DNA from: Desulfonema limicola
Lineage (GTDB): Bacteria > Desulfobacterota > Desulfobacteria > Desulfobacterales > Desulfosalsimonadaceae
Reading direction: 5' to 3'
NCBI GenBank assembly: GCA_020722245.1
Contig: DYLE01000088.1
Coordinates: forward strand, 1 to 9,617
DNA length: 9,617 nt
The translations under genes were made by a program, and so were the position numbers. Positions within the stretch are counted from its first letter, which is position 1, and every line of letters begins with the position of its first letter. The notes beneath the pieces were generated by a model. The model did no database searches and was not told where the DNA came from. It saw only the letters and a program-made list of their open reading frames with translations. Shown here in pieces: positions 1 to 7,340 of the stretch.

Positions 1-2
1 AT

Positions 3-54
3 AAACCGGACAGTTTATGTGTTACAAACCAGGACAATTTATTTGTTCTTAACA
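3..54. mobile_element. Probable insertion sequence terminus with tandem end repeats (partial)
   Basis: Two imperfect direct repeats lie end to end here with a period of about 24 bp. The cores GGACAGTTTATGTGTT (8-23) and GGACAATTTATTTGTT (32-47) match at 14 of 16 bases, and each is preceded by AAACC. Multiple short tandem terminal repeats are typical of IS21-type element ends, but no transposase of that element is in the window, so the family is a guess. The sequence right after it (from about position 55) picks up a transposase reading frame in mid-gene. This is what an IS inserted into another IS would leave, with the inserted element ending in CA at 53-54. It could instead be a simple deletion junction. 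Confidence 0.4.
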
Positions 55-232
55 CGGCATCGAAGGATTCTGGAGTTATGCCAAAGAACGTGTTATGAAA
101 TATCATGGTGTGTCCAAAGAAAAATTTCCTTTATATTTGAAAGAAATGGAATTTCGATACAACCATCGAAAAGATAATATTTTCAATTTGATTACTAAAT
201 TCTTAACTAATTTTGTGGAAGATCTTTTATAA
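53..232 (+). pseudogene. C-terminal remnant of an IS1595/ISXO2-type transposase
   Basis: The frame reads HGIEGFWSYAKERVMKYHGV and continues through KEKFPLYLKEMEFRYNHR to a TAA at 230-232. This closely resembles the C-terminal end of ISXO2-like (IS1595 family) DDE transposases, with the conserved GIEGFWSYAK-R...GVSKEKF..LKE.EFR.N pattern. Only about 59 codons remain. An in-frame TAA at 50-52 closes the frame upstream, and no start codon or N-terminal catalytic domain is present, so it is a dead fragment as seen here. Its low GC content contrasts with the genes to the right and fits a foreign origin. The rest of the transposase may lie beyond the left edge if the junction is an insertion. The element's right inverted repeat would be expected between 232 and about 260 but could not be identified. 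Confidence 0.8.
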
Positions 233-327
233 TCATATCCTTGTGTATAGGTTCCGCTCTTTGTGGACAAACTGTGGAGCAGCCCCAAGAACCTAATAAC
301 GCAAAAAAACAAACCATTCGAACAACC

Positions 328-1833
328 ATGAAGATTCGGATAAATCGCCGCGTTCAAATCGCTCCTCGGTTTCAAGGCAACAGCAAACTGGTTGATCTCA
401 TCAAAAACATAGAACTTCACCCCCACGCATTCGCGGAAAAGGTGCTTAAACATGACGCCTCGGCCATGGTGACAGCCCTGTTGGTCAACGGCCTTCAAAT
501 CGTGGTCAAGAGCTACACCAATACCCGGTTTAAATCCTTCCATCGATCGGTTGGAAAGTCTCGAGCCAGAAAATCCTGGGAAGGGGCCCATACCCTAAAA
601 TCAGTTGGTTTGGGCACGGTGGAACCCATTGCGGTCATTGAAGACCGGCTGGGATTTTTATGCCTCCGCGCCTGTTTTATCGGAACCTTTGTCAAGGGCG
701 TCAATTCAAAAGATTACTTCACGGCGGCCGACACCCTCGGTGCCGCTCAAAAACAGACGGCTCAAAGGATTATCGAGTCCATCAAACAATTTCACTCCCT
801 CGGGATTGTTCATGGGGATACGAAACATTTAAACATCATCATCCATGATAATCACATCGCCTGGCTGGATATGGATGCCATCACCCGGCCGAGACTCAGA
901 TTTATTTTAAACCGTCGAAAACGCAGGGACTGGCGAACCCTTTTGTATAACTGGAGCGAAAACCCGGAAGTGCAGCGGATGTTTATCCAGGAGCTTCAAA
1001 AACAATTGGGCGACCGGTATGTTTTTTCGGTAATCAAGGATCTCATCAGACGCCGAAGACAAAAAATCGTCCAGTACCGAAAAGAAGGAATTTTTCCCAC
1101 CCCGGGGGATGAAGAGATCCGGAACCTGAAAGAGGCCGTAAAGGAATTGCTGGAAAATCGGGATTCAACGGGCTGGAACATCATCCGGTCTTCATTATCG
1201 GAAATTTTTGCGGTAAAAACGAAAACAGCTCAAGAAAAAGAACAGGCCGGCAGTATTTTCTGCAGGGTGAAGCTTTATCGGAATCCCCGGTCGGTTTTCT
1301 TTACAAAAACCCGGCACAGCCGCATGGTAATCAATGCAAAACTGATGCAGTCTGTCGGATTATATACCCCCGAGGTGGTTTTTTCAGACCGGATCAAGGA
1401 CTTTGACTGTCTGGTGACAAAGGGATTATTCGGTCTTCCGTTTCATGACTTCATGCAGCAATATACCCGGGGGAGCATAAGCAAAACGCAAAAAACAGTC
1501 GTGCTGGCAAGCCTTGGACAGGAGATCGGCCGCATGCATGCATGGGGGTTTATTCACGGGGATCTGCGGTTTGTAAATATCGCCGTCAATATGGAAAAGG
1601 ATGAGATGCGGATCTGTTTTTTAACCAACGAGAATGCTCGGTATTATTTAAATCCGCCGAACAAGGCGATCATCCAGGACTTAAAATCCCTCATTCAAAA
1701 CGGCGGGACCGGCCTGGATAAAAACGACTATTTGGAAATACTCAAGGGCTACGAAGAATCTCGCCAAAGGTTCAATCCGGACTGGGGAAAAAAACAGATC
1801 GCAAGCCTGCAGGCCTATTTGATTTCATCTTGA
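328..1833 (+). CDS. Tandem-domain lipopolysaccharide kinase (Kdo/WaaP-like) family protein
   Basis: This 501-residue protein holds two protein-kinase-like domains of the Kdo/WaaP family, which phosphorylate LPS core sugars at the cytoplasmic face of the inner membrane. Domain 1 (about 40-240) has the ATP-binding lysine K61 in VVKSY, the catalytic loop HGDTKHLN (H162, D164, N169) and the metal-binding Asp in WLDMDA (D181). A basic linker follows (about 190-300). Domain 2 (about 305-500) has a possible lysine K327, the catalytic loop HGDLRFVN (H410, D412, N417) and then FLTNEN, where T433 replaces the Asp seen in functional relatives; this half may therefore be inactive. No signal peptide or membrane segment is seen. 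I chose the ATG at 328. The frame stays open upstream to a TTG at 241, but those residues look like untranslated IS flank, and neither start has a good Shine-Dalgarno sequence. Substrate unknown; an acceptor other than LPS is possible. Confidence 0.82.
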   Translation: MKIRINRRVQIAPRFQGNSKLVDLIKNIELHPHAFAEKVLKHDASAMVTALLVNGLQIVVKSYTNTRFKSFHRSVGKSRARKSWEGAHTLKSVGLGTVEPIAVIEDRLGFLCLRACFIGTFVKGVNSKDYFTAADTLGAAQKQTAQRIIESIKQFHSLGIVHGDTKHLNIIIHDNHIAWLDMDAITRPRLRFILNRRKRRDWRTLLYNWSENPEVQRMFIQELQKQLGDRYVFSVIKDLIRRRRQKIVQYRKEGIFPTPGDEEIRNLKEAVKELLENRDSTGWNIIRSSLSEIFAVKTKTAQEKEQAGSIFCRVKLYRNPRSVFFTKTRHSRMVINAKLMQSVGLYTPEVVFSDRIKDFDCLVTKGLFGLPFHDFMQQYTRGSISKTQKTVVLASLGQEIGRMHAWGFIHGDLRFVNIAVNMEKDEMRICFLTNENARYYLNPPNKAIIQDLKSLIQNGGTGLDKNDYLEILKGYEESRQRFNPDWGKKQIASLQAYLISS

Positions 1834-2012
1834 CGCGAAAATTTTTTTTTAATAAAAAAAAATAAAAGAACCTGACTTTGGTTCAAATTACCCTGACTGC
1901 CCATAGAATAGAAAAATACTCAAAACCCCCGTCTCTTTTCAAAAATAGGGGGCCGGCCTTCAAAATAATAAGACAAGCGCAATCGGTTTAAAGGCTTTAT
2001 CTATCGCGGCCT
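1834..2012. other. AT-rich intergenic spacer with weak hairpin
   Basis: The 179-bp gap starts with a run of nine T (1842-1850) followed by A-rich sequence, directly after the kinase stop codon. A 5-bp inverted repeat, GAACC (1868-1872) and GGTTC (1880-1884), follows the A tract. On the minus strand this would read as a short stem followed by U-rich RNA, but no minus-strand gene lies upstream of it. I see no convincing promoter for the next gene, although one is expected here. Confidence 0.3.
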
Positions 2013-3386
2013 ATGAAAAAGACTATCCTTCTCATCTTCATCGGGATTGCCAGCGCAGCGATCGCGATTGGCTTTTTTCTGCAATATACACGCACGCGCA
2101 AAACAGCGGAAAAAGCTTCTGCCGTCATCGACAAAGCCGCCGTGAACAAGGCTGCGGAGGTTGCGTCGCCCGCATCACCTCCGTTAAACGAAAAATCAGA
2201 AATACAGGATACGACGGACCAGAAAAAAGAGGCGGCAAAGCAGGCTGCGGTTTCCGCTCTGTTGAAGGCGATGACCGGACGATCCCAGATGAAGGGACTG
2301 TCTGAGGAGGAACTTGTTCGCATCCTACTCGACAAAAACGCATCCCCCAAAAACCGTTACCATGCCGCCTGGGCGCTTGCCAAAAGCGGCAGCGAAGAGG
2401 CTCTGGGTGAGATTGAAAAAATTTTTTCCCAAAAGGGTACGGAAGCCTATATTAAGGCGGCTGTTGCCGAAGGGCTGGGGTATTCATCCAACCCCCGGGC
2501 AAAGCCAATACTTTTAAACATGCTGGAAGATGAGAACGAAATCGTTGTTCGCGGAGCGATTCGGGGGCTTTCCGCCATCGGGGATCAGGATGCCGTATTC
2601 AGGCTTTCCGGCATTCTAAATTCAAACGGCGCATCTAAAAATATAATCGCCGAAGCAGCCATGGGTCTGGGGAAAATTGCCAGCCCGGACGCCTGTCTGG
2701 CGCTTATCAGCGCCTACCAGAACGCCGAGGCCTCAAACAATGACACCCTGAAGCAGGACATTATATCCGCCATGGGATACCGGGATATCTCAGAAACCGA
2801 AGCATTTTTCCAGAATATTCTAAATCAAACTGATGCGGATGCTTCCTTGCGGCTTACGGCCATCGAAGCCCTTGAAGAGGCTCAGGGGGATACCGGCGCA
2901 TTTCTGGCGAACTATTTAAACGACGCCGACAGCGAAATCAGGGCCGAAGCCGCATGGGCCCTGGCCTCGGCCGATGCGCCCGGCGATCTTGCAGATGCGA
3001 TAGAGTCGCGGCTGGCCATAGAGGAAGACGCCGAGGTCAGAAAGCGTCTGTACCAGGCGCTCGGCAACCAGGAAAACCCGGATCTGGATGCGGGGGCGGA
3101 ATTTGTTTTTAAAGAGACTGACCTGGAAGCGAGGCTTGCCGGGTATGATCTGCTGGCCCGGGGCTTAAAGGGCTCGGAAAATACCGCCTTGGCCGAACGC
3201 TTTACAACCACGGCGATACCGGAACTTCGAGAAATGGCCTTGTCCGATGAAAACCTGAATTTAAAGCTCAGCGCGGTGACCACCCTGAAGCGGGCGGGAA
3301 CTGCGGAATCTTTAAGCGCCCTGAAGGAGATCGCCGCAAAAAGCTTGGATTACAGGGTAGTGAAGGCAACAGGGCTGAACAAATAA
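2013..3386 (+). CDS. Membrane-anchored HEAT-repeat protein
   Basis: This 457-residue protein starts with MKKTILLIFIGIASAAIAIG and about five further hydrophobic or aromatic residues (to about 25), followed by basic RTRK. That is an uncleaved signal anchor that would place the rest in the periplasm. Residues 30-95 are a low-complexity linker rich in Ala, Lys and Pro. From about 100 to the end there are repeated alpha-helical pairs of HEAT/PBS-lyase type, recognisable by recurring A-x-x-A-L/GL-G signatures: RYHAAWALAKSG (114-125), IKAAVAEGLGYS (about 146), VVRGAIRGLSAIGD (about 178), IAEAAMGLGKI (about 211) and IRAEAAWALASA (about 308). Such solenoids mediate protein binding; no catalytic site is seen. 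It probably forms an operon with the secreted protein 28 bp downstream. No clear Shine-Dalgarno sequence precedes the ATG. The partner and process are unknown. Confidence 0.8.
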   Translation: MKKTILLIFIGIASAAIAIGFFLQYTRTRKTAEKASAVIDKAAVNKAAEVASPASPPLNEKSEIQDTTDQKKEAAKQAAVSALLKAMTGRSQMKGLSEEELVRILLDKNASPKNRYHAAWALAKSGSEEALGEIEKIFSQKGTEAYIKAAVAEGLGYSSNPRAKPILLNMLEDENEIVVRGAIRGLSAIGDQDAVFRLSGILNSNGASKNIIAEAAMGLGKIASPDACLALISAYQNAEASNNDTLKQDIISAMGYRDISETEAFFQNILNQTDADASLRLTAIEALEEAQGDTGAFLANYLNDADSEIRAEAAWALASADAPGDLADAIESRLAIEEDAEVRKRLYQALGNQENPDLDAGAEFVFKETDLEARLAGYDLLARGLKGSENTALAERFTTTAIPELREMALSDENLNLKLSAVTTLKRAGTAESLSALKEIAAKSLDYRVVKATGLNK

Positions 3387-3403
3387 ACCATAATCATAAA
3401 AAA

Positions 3404-3408
3404 GGAGG
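3404..3408 (+). promoter_or_regulatory. Strong Shine-Dalgarno site
   Basis: GGAGG sits six bases upstream of the ATG at 3415. It is the best ribosome binding site in the window and fixes that start over a second ATG five codons later. It suggests that the secreted protein is translated more strongly than the HEAT gene before it, which lacks such a site. Confidence 0.8.
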
Positions 3409-3414
3409 CGTAAA

Positions 3415-4239
3415 ATGAAAAACAGGGGGATGCAAAAATTTCTTAAACAGGGATTGGTGCTGATAGCCATGGCGGTTCTTTTATTGCCGCTAAACGGGTA
3501 TGCGGAAATCTATGAGATCGACTCGGATGATGCCCCCTGCGAGGCTTTACTATGGGATATCACCGGCAGCTATTCCGACGAGTTGTATGGCTGTGAAGGA
3601 ACGCTCGATATTTCCCAGGATGCAAAGGGGAAAATCACCGGAGGCGGCAGCGCGGATTGCGACGATGTTGAGATCGAGATCGAGGGAGCCTCGATAAGCG
3701 TGAACTTGAATCTTGATTGGGTAGTCACAGGATCCATCAAAAAGAAAGGTGATGCTACGGAAGTAAGTATCAGCGTAAAGGTCAGCGGCACCCTGGATGT
3801 CCCTGCTGCAAATGTTTCTGGTGCAAAGGTCAGCGGCACAGAAAAAATAACCGCGGACATAGACCCTGACAATCAAACTATAGTCGGCACGGCAGATGTG
3901 AAGGTCAGTATAAAAGGGTTGGAGTCGATCACGCTAAAAGATATAGATTTCTATGAAGACCTTCCCGTTGATATGGACGGAAGCTGGGAGCTTGATATCG
4001 ATGTCACCGGCGACGTCAAAAAAATGCTTGGGAACGGCCAGATGTGGCTTTCAAACGGCGACATCCTTCCGTTTTCCGCACAGGGCAGCTATAAAGAGAA
4101 AACCGACGAAACCACCTTTACCCTCAAAGGGTTTGATGCTTCTAAGGGATGCAACCTTAAACCTGTGATTTACGAAGAGACCGGCGATGTTACTACTCTA
4201 ACGGGAAAGGTGCTGGGGCAGAGCATAAAGTGTAAATAG
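3415..4239 (+). CDS. Secreted beta-rich protein of unknown function
   Basis: I do not recognise this 274-residue protein. It has a classical Sec signal peptide: basic KNR..KFLKQ, a hydrophobic core (14-26) and a likely signal peptidase I cut after GYA (residue 30). The mature part is acidic and rich in alternating polar and hydrophobic residues with many Gly, Thr and Val, as in a beta-sandwich or barrel of repeated strands. The motif KVSGT occurs twice 16 residues apart (122-126 and 138-142), backed by an identical 15-base repeat at 3777-3791 and 3825-3839, so this part may derive from a small duplication. Five cysteines remain after cleavage (42, 60, 82 and two near the C-terminus), which could form disulfides in the periplasm or outside the cell. 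There is no lipobox. It follows the HEAT gene closely and is followed by a strong terminator, so it is the last gene of that transcript. Confidence 0.75.
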   Translation: MKNRGMQKFLKQGLVLIAMAVLLLPLNGYAEIYEIDSDDAPCEALLWDITGSYSDELYGCEGTLDISQDAKGKITGGGSADCDDVEIEIEGASISVNLNLDWVVTGSIKKKGDATEVSISVKVSGTLDVPAANVSGAKVSGTEKITADIDPDNQTIVGTADVKVSIKGLESITLKDIDFYEDLPVDMDGSWELDIDVTGDVKKMLGNGQMWLSNGDILPFSAQGSYKEKTDETTFTLKGFDASKGCNLKPVIYEETGDVTTLTGKVLGQSIKCK

Positions 4240-4278
4240 CCGATATCCGTATATCTCTTCAGATAAAAAACTTTTTTG

Positions 4279-4319
4279 CAAACGCCCGGTGTTGAATACA
4301 CGCCCGGGCGTTTGTTTTT
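4279..4319. terminator. Bidirectional intrinsic terminator between convergent genes
   Basis: A perfect 11-bp stem, CAAACGCCCGG (4279-4289) paired with CCGGGCGTTTG (4304-4314), encloses a 14-base loop and is followed by five T (4315-4319). On the other strand the stem is followed by a U-rich run from the AAAAAACTTTTTT stretch at 4265-4277. It lies 39 bp past the stop of the secreted protein and 10 bp past the stop of the minus-strand sulfotransferase, so it can end both transcripts. Confidence 0.9.
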
Positions 4320-4324
4320 CACCA

Positions 4325-5149
4325 CTATTGCGGATACTCATAGGGGGTCAGGGCATCCCCGAACCGTGCGCGGATTTTTTCGATCATTGGCGGGGTAAGC
4401 CGCGCGTCTTTTTTTTTCCAGATCTGGGATGGGCCGCGGACCTCGGGCAGACGTTTTTCCACCTCCAGGCTCCAGGAAAGGTCGCAGTGCCTGAATACAT
4501 CCTTCATCACAGTAACCGGATCCCCGCATAGATCCTCATACCAGATTTTTTTATACCGGTCCGCATACAGCTTTTCCTGTTCCTCAAGAAACCGATAGGT
4601 CTCGAGGTAGCTCCAGGCAGCCCCTATTTCCGGGGGCTCCGGCTCCATGGCGCGCCATCCGTGGGGCCTTAAGCCGAACCAGGCGCCGTCGGGATGGTCC
4701 TTCTCCCGCTTGATCATGGTGGAATTGATCACGGCCCGCCAGTCGCGCATGATCTGAATAAAAATGCAATCCGGAAAAAGGGCGTTGAGCCAGGGCAGGC
4801 GCAGGGTGTTGGGAGGGAGCTTGTTTACGAAACGCCTGGCGCCCCGCGCGCAAAGCACCCGGCTGATGAAAGAATGATACCACTGCCTCATTTCCGCCGT
4901 GGCATCGCTTGCCAGCCGCACATCATCATCCCCCTTGATGAATTTATCCCAGATCAAATGGGATTCCCGGGGGGTATCCTCATAAAGCCCAATCCGGGTC
5001 ACGAAATAGGCAAACCGGGGAAACCGCATAAACTTCCGGTTGGCCCGGTTGAAATACCCCACGTCCGGATGGCTGGCGATGCACTCATAAAGAATGCTGG
5101 TTCCTCCCCGGGGCGGAGCCACAATAAAAATGGGACGATCAACGGGCAT
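4325..5149 (-). CDS. Sulfotransferase family protein
   Basis: This 274-residue cytosolic protein matches the PAPS-dependent sulfotransferase fold. Near the N-terminus, IFIVAPPRGGTSIL (7-20) is the 5'-phosphosulfate-binding loop. The 3'-phosphate site is FIQIMRDWRAVINS (130-143), with R135 and S143 at the expected places, preceded by FVNKLPPNTLRLPWL and FPDCIF. It would move sulfate from PAPS to a hydroxyl of a carbohydrate, or less likely another small acceptor. The length is typical of a complete stand-alone domain. The start is supported by AAGGA on the minus strand six bases upstream (5156-5160). It lies 227 bp downstream of the glycosyltransferase on the same strand and is probably the last gene of that unit, although the gap allows its own promoter. 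A run of nine A in the coding strand (4409-4417) encodes three lysines. The acceptor cannot be deduced. Confidence 0.85.
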   Translation of the reverse strand: MPVDRPIFIVAPPRGGTSILYECIASHPDVGYFNRANRKFMRFPRFAYFVTRIGLYEDTPRESHLIWDKFIKGDDDVRLASDATAEMRQWYHSFISRVLCARGARRFVNKLPPNTLRLPWLNALFPDCIFIQIMRDWRAVINSTMIKREKDHPDGAWFGLRPHGWRAMEPEPPEIGAAWSYLETYRFLEEQEKLYADRYKKIWYEDLCGDPVTVMKDVFRHCDLSWSLEVEKRLPEVRGPSQIWKKKDARLTPPMIEKIRARFGDALTPYEYPQ

Positions 5150-5220
5150 GGTTTGTCCTTATCCGATAAAAAACATCAATACTCATGATAGCTTCGTAAA
5201 AGCTTGTGATCACGATTTAA

Positions 5221-5250
5221 GGTAGAAGGTTGAAGACTGAAGTCTGAAGG
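5221..5250 (+). repeat. Dispersed GAAG-heptad repeat, copy A
   Basis: The unit consists of four back-to-back heptads of the form (T/C)(A/T)GAAGN, with cores GAAGG, GAAGA, GAAGT and GAAGG, and includes the palindrome AGACT-GA-AGTCT. It matches copy B (7633-7662, opposite orientation) at 27 of 30 bases, including 19 identical bases in a row. It sits in the 227-bp gap (5150-5376) between two minus-strand genes, where I see no gene and no clear terminator. Its origin and role are unknown. Confidence 0.75.
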
Positions 5251-5376
5251 GCAATAATTTATGACGCCACTATCTGTCAAGGGATTGAAACAATTTGGGT
5301 TTTGCGGGGTCGTATGGGTTTTTCTTTTAAGTCTTCCCACCTGGGTCTTTTTGAAAGACATCTGAGGTTCCATCGC

Positions 5377-6480
5377 TCAATCTTTATCATCCTTTAAAAT
5401 CCGCCGGTAAACCTCTATATTCTTCTCAACCATGGCCTGGATGGAAAAGTGTGTTTCCACCAGACGCCTTCCCCGGGCCGCCATTTGTCTAGCCCTTTCC
5501 GAATCCGAAAGCATGTCGATGATCCCATCGGCCAGGGCGGCCGGGTCCGCGGGTTCAACCAGCCTGCCGGTTTCCCCGTCTTTGATGATCTCGGAAATCC
5601 CTCCGGCGCAGGTGGCGACAACAGGTTTTTCCATGGCCAGGGCGTCGAGCACCGCGGTTCCCAGACCCTCCTGAACGCTGCTCATGACGAAAAGATCGGC
5701 CAGCGCATAAAAATCCCCCACATCCTGGCGAAACCCGGTAAAAACAAGCTGATCTTTTATTCCCAGCGTGGCGGCAAGGGATCGCAGATCGCTCATCAGT
5801 TCACCCCCGCCCACGATAAAAAACCGGGCCGATGGGATTTCTTCAAGCACCCGAGGAATCGCCTTGACCAGATATTCCTGCCCCTTGTGCGGCGCCAGAT
5901 GCGCCACGTTGACGACCACCGGCTGGCCCGCCTGGATTTTGAATTCATCCATAAGCGGCTGCTTTTTCGCTCCTGCAAAGCGTTTGATGTCAACCCCGCT
6001 GTGAACCACAAAGATACGCCGGCCCGGAACCCCGTCCGCCACCATCACGCGTTTGATCTTGTGGGAGATGGCGATGTAATAATCGGCCATATACCGGTAT
6101 TTAATGCCGTTTAGGTGCAGGAAGCTGTTGCGGAAAATTGAAAAATCCACCCGCCGGGTCACCAGCACGCGGGCCTTTTTACCCATGGCGGCCAGAAAAC
6201 CCAGGGTGTGGCCGTGGGAGGTGTGGGCATGCAGGATGTCGTAATCCCGGCCGCCCAGTATCTTCCTGATCTTAAAGGCGGCGACAGGATCGGCCTCCCC
6301 GCGCATGGCCACCGGAAAAACCGTTATGCCGGCTTTTTTCGCGTTTTTTTCCATGGGGGATTCGGGCTGGCAGACCAGGTGCGCGGGGATGTTTCTTTCA
6401 CAAAGCCCTGAAAGCAGGTTCAAGGTCTGCTGCTCTCCGCCGCGCCAGGTTCTTTCCGTATTGATATGAAGTGTTTTCAT
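5377..6480 (-). CDS. Glycosyltransferase family 4-like (GT-B fold)
   Basis: This 367-residue retaining-type glycosyltransferase would transfer a sugar from a nucleotide-sugar to a growing surface glycan on the cytoplasmic side. The N-terminal domain opens with LHINTERTWRGGEQQTL (4-20), whose glycine-rich loop binds the acceptor side, and contains HAHTSHGH (84-91). The C-terminal Rossmann domain starts near VNVAHLAPHKGQEYLVKAI (190-208), then FIVGGGEL and the donor-binding segment EGLGTAVLDALA (271-282). The usual E-x7-E pair is here E271-x7-D279, a conservative change. No membrane helix is seen. It lies 32 bp after the sulfotransferase on its right and is very likely co-transcribed with it, which suggests that they act on the same glycan. 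The sugar and linkage cannot be read from the sequence. Confidence 0.88.
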   Translation of the reverse strand: MKTLHINTERTWRGGEQQTLNLLSGLCERNIPAHLVCQPESPMEKNAKKAGITVFPVAMRGEADPVAAFKIRKILGGRDYDILHAHTSHGHTLGFLAAMGKKARVLVTRRVDFSIFRNSFLHLNGIKYRYMADYYIAISHKIKRVMVADGVPGRRIFVVHSGVDIKRFAGAKKQPLMDEFKIQAGQPVVVNVAHLAPHKGQEYLVKAIPRVLEEIPSARFFIVGGGELMSDLRSLAATLGIKDQLVFTGFRQDVGDFYALADLFVMSSVQEGLGTAVLDALAMEKPVVATCAGGISEIIKDGETGRLVEPADPAALADGIIDMLSDSERARQMAARGRRLVETHFSIQAMVEKNIEVYRRILKDDKD

Positions 6481-6512
6481 CCGCAGGGCAGGCTTCTCTC
6501 TAAAAAAATGGC

Positions 6513-7340
6513 CTAAAGCTTCGACTCTTCATTTGACGGTTTGATTTCCAGCCAGGAGGAGAGATCGCGGCCCGTCATTTCTGAAAAGGCCACGATCTCA
6601 TTTTTATAATAATCGGCCAGCATTTTGCGGGTCTCTATGGTCATGGGGTTGTATTTTCCTTTGTTGACCCAGGTGCTGGTCCTGGGAACAAAGCGGTTAT
6701 CAGCGCCGATGAACCGGTATACGGATTGCGCCAGAGCGACCGGTTCAGTCCGAATATCATCATAGAACAACACCAGGAAGTCGGGAAAGGCCTTTCTCCA
6801 GTAAGAAAGGTGTTCGGCATATAAGCCTGTGGTGCGGATCCAGCGGCCGTCCTCTTTCCACATTTGTTCAAAGGGGATCACCTTTTTGCCGAGCCGCTCC
6901 TTGCGCGACCGCCAGAACCAGTAGGCGGACCAGGCCCGGTCAATGGGGTTGCGAAAAATCGCAAATATTCTGGCATCCGGATAGTGTTTTTTCAGCGCAT
7001 CCCTGGCCGCGGTCTCCCGAAGCCAGAAAAAGACAGCGCGCCGGGGATTAAATTTAGGGTAGAATTCCCGGTGCGCCGGGTCCGGCCTGGGGGAATTGAT
7101 GTAGACGGGCGTAAACTCGCCGCATACCTTTCCATTGCTGTCCTTAAACCAGTTTTCGTACCACCGGTAGCCCTTGCGATAATTGCGAACAAAAAAATTG
7201 ATTTCTTTTTTCGGGATCCAAACATCGGGATGCTGCATCAGGACATCGGCCAGCCATGAGGTGCCGCTTTTCTGAACACCCACCCCCACAAAGTCAGGCC
7301 CCTTGGAACGCGGTTTTATTTCACGGGCCGGTTTATCCAT
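6513..7340 (-). CDS. Heparan-sulfate-type sulfotransferase
   Basis: This 275-residue protein has the layout of the Sulfotransfer_1 / heparan sulfate sulfotransferase branch. The PAPS 5'-phosphosulfate loop is FVGVGVQKSGTSWL (17-30), with the probable catalytic K24. It is followed by HPDVWIPKKEINFF (37-50), the K-E-x-x-F-F acceptor-side motif of this branch. The 3'-phosphate site is IFAIFRNPIDRAWSAYW (125-141), with R130 and S138. The segment EFTPVYI (75-81) also fits. It is cytosolic, with no signal peptide. It differs clearly from the other sulfotransferase of this unit, so the two are not a recent duplication and may sulfate different positions. It is the first gene of the minus-strand unit, so the promoter should lie in the 394-bp gap to its right. 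The Shine-Dalgarno region is poor. Confidence 0.88.
   Translation of the reverse strand: MDKPAREIKPRSKGPDFVGVGVQKSGTSWLADVLMQHPDVWIPKKEINFFVRNYRKGYRWYENWFKDSNGKVCGEFTPVYINSPRPDPAHREFYPKFNPRRAVFFWLRETAARDALKKHYPDARIFAIFRNPIDRAWSAYWFWRSRKERLGKKVIPFEQMWKEDGRWIRTTGLYAEHLSYWRKAFPDFLVLFYDDIRTEPVALAQSVYRFIGADNRFVPRTSTWVNKGKYNPMTIETRKMLADYYKNEIVAFSEMTGRDLSSWLEIKPSNEESKL

Noticed and set aside
261..299. Possible plus-strand promoter before the kinase (TTGTGG ... TAATAA)
   Set aside because: The spacing between the two hexamers is 27 bases, far from the usual 16-18.
241..327. Upstream extension of the kinase from a TTG codon
   Set aside because: The 29 extra residues resemble no part of the kinase family, come from sequence flanking the IS remnant, and have no Shine-Dalgarno site. 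The ATG at 328 gives a normal domain start, although that start also lacks a strong site.
103..591. Minus-strand open frame of about 160 codons across the IS remnant and kinase start
   Set aside because: It lies antisense to a recognisable transposase fragment and to the N-terminal part of the kinase, spans the junction between them, and its translation shows no domain or family motif.
1842..1884. Possible terminator after the kinase gene
   Set aside because: The T run is not preceded by a GC-rich stem. The small GAACC/GGTTC hairpin is only 5 bp and its U-rich side faces the wrong strand for the kinase transcript.
5221..5250. GAAG heptads considered as a CRISPR or minisatellite array
   Set aside because: There are only about four degenerate 7-base units and no spacers. 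The second copy is single and inverted, so it is a dispersed repeat rather than an array.
5449..6114. Plus-strand open frame of 221 codons inside the glycosyltransferase gene
   Set aside because: It is fully antisense to a gene with clear GT-B motifs, has no plausible ribosome binding site or domain, and reflects the third-position GC bias of the real gene.
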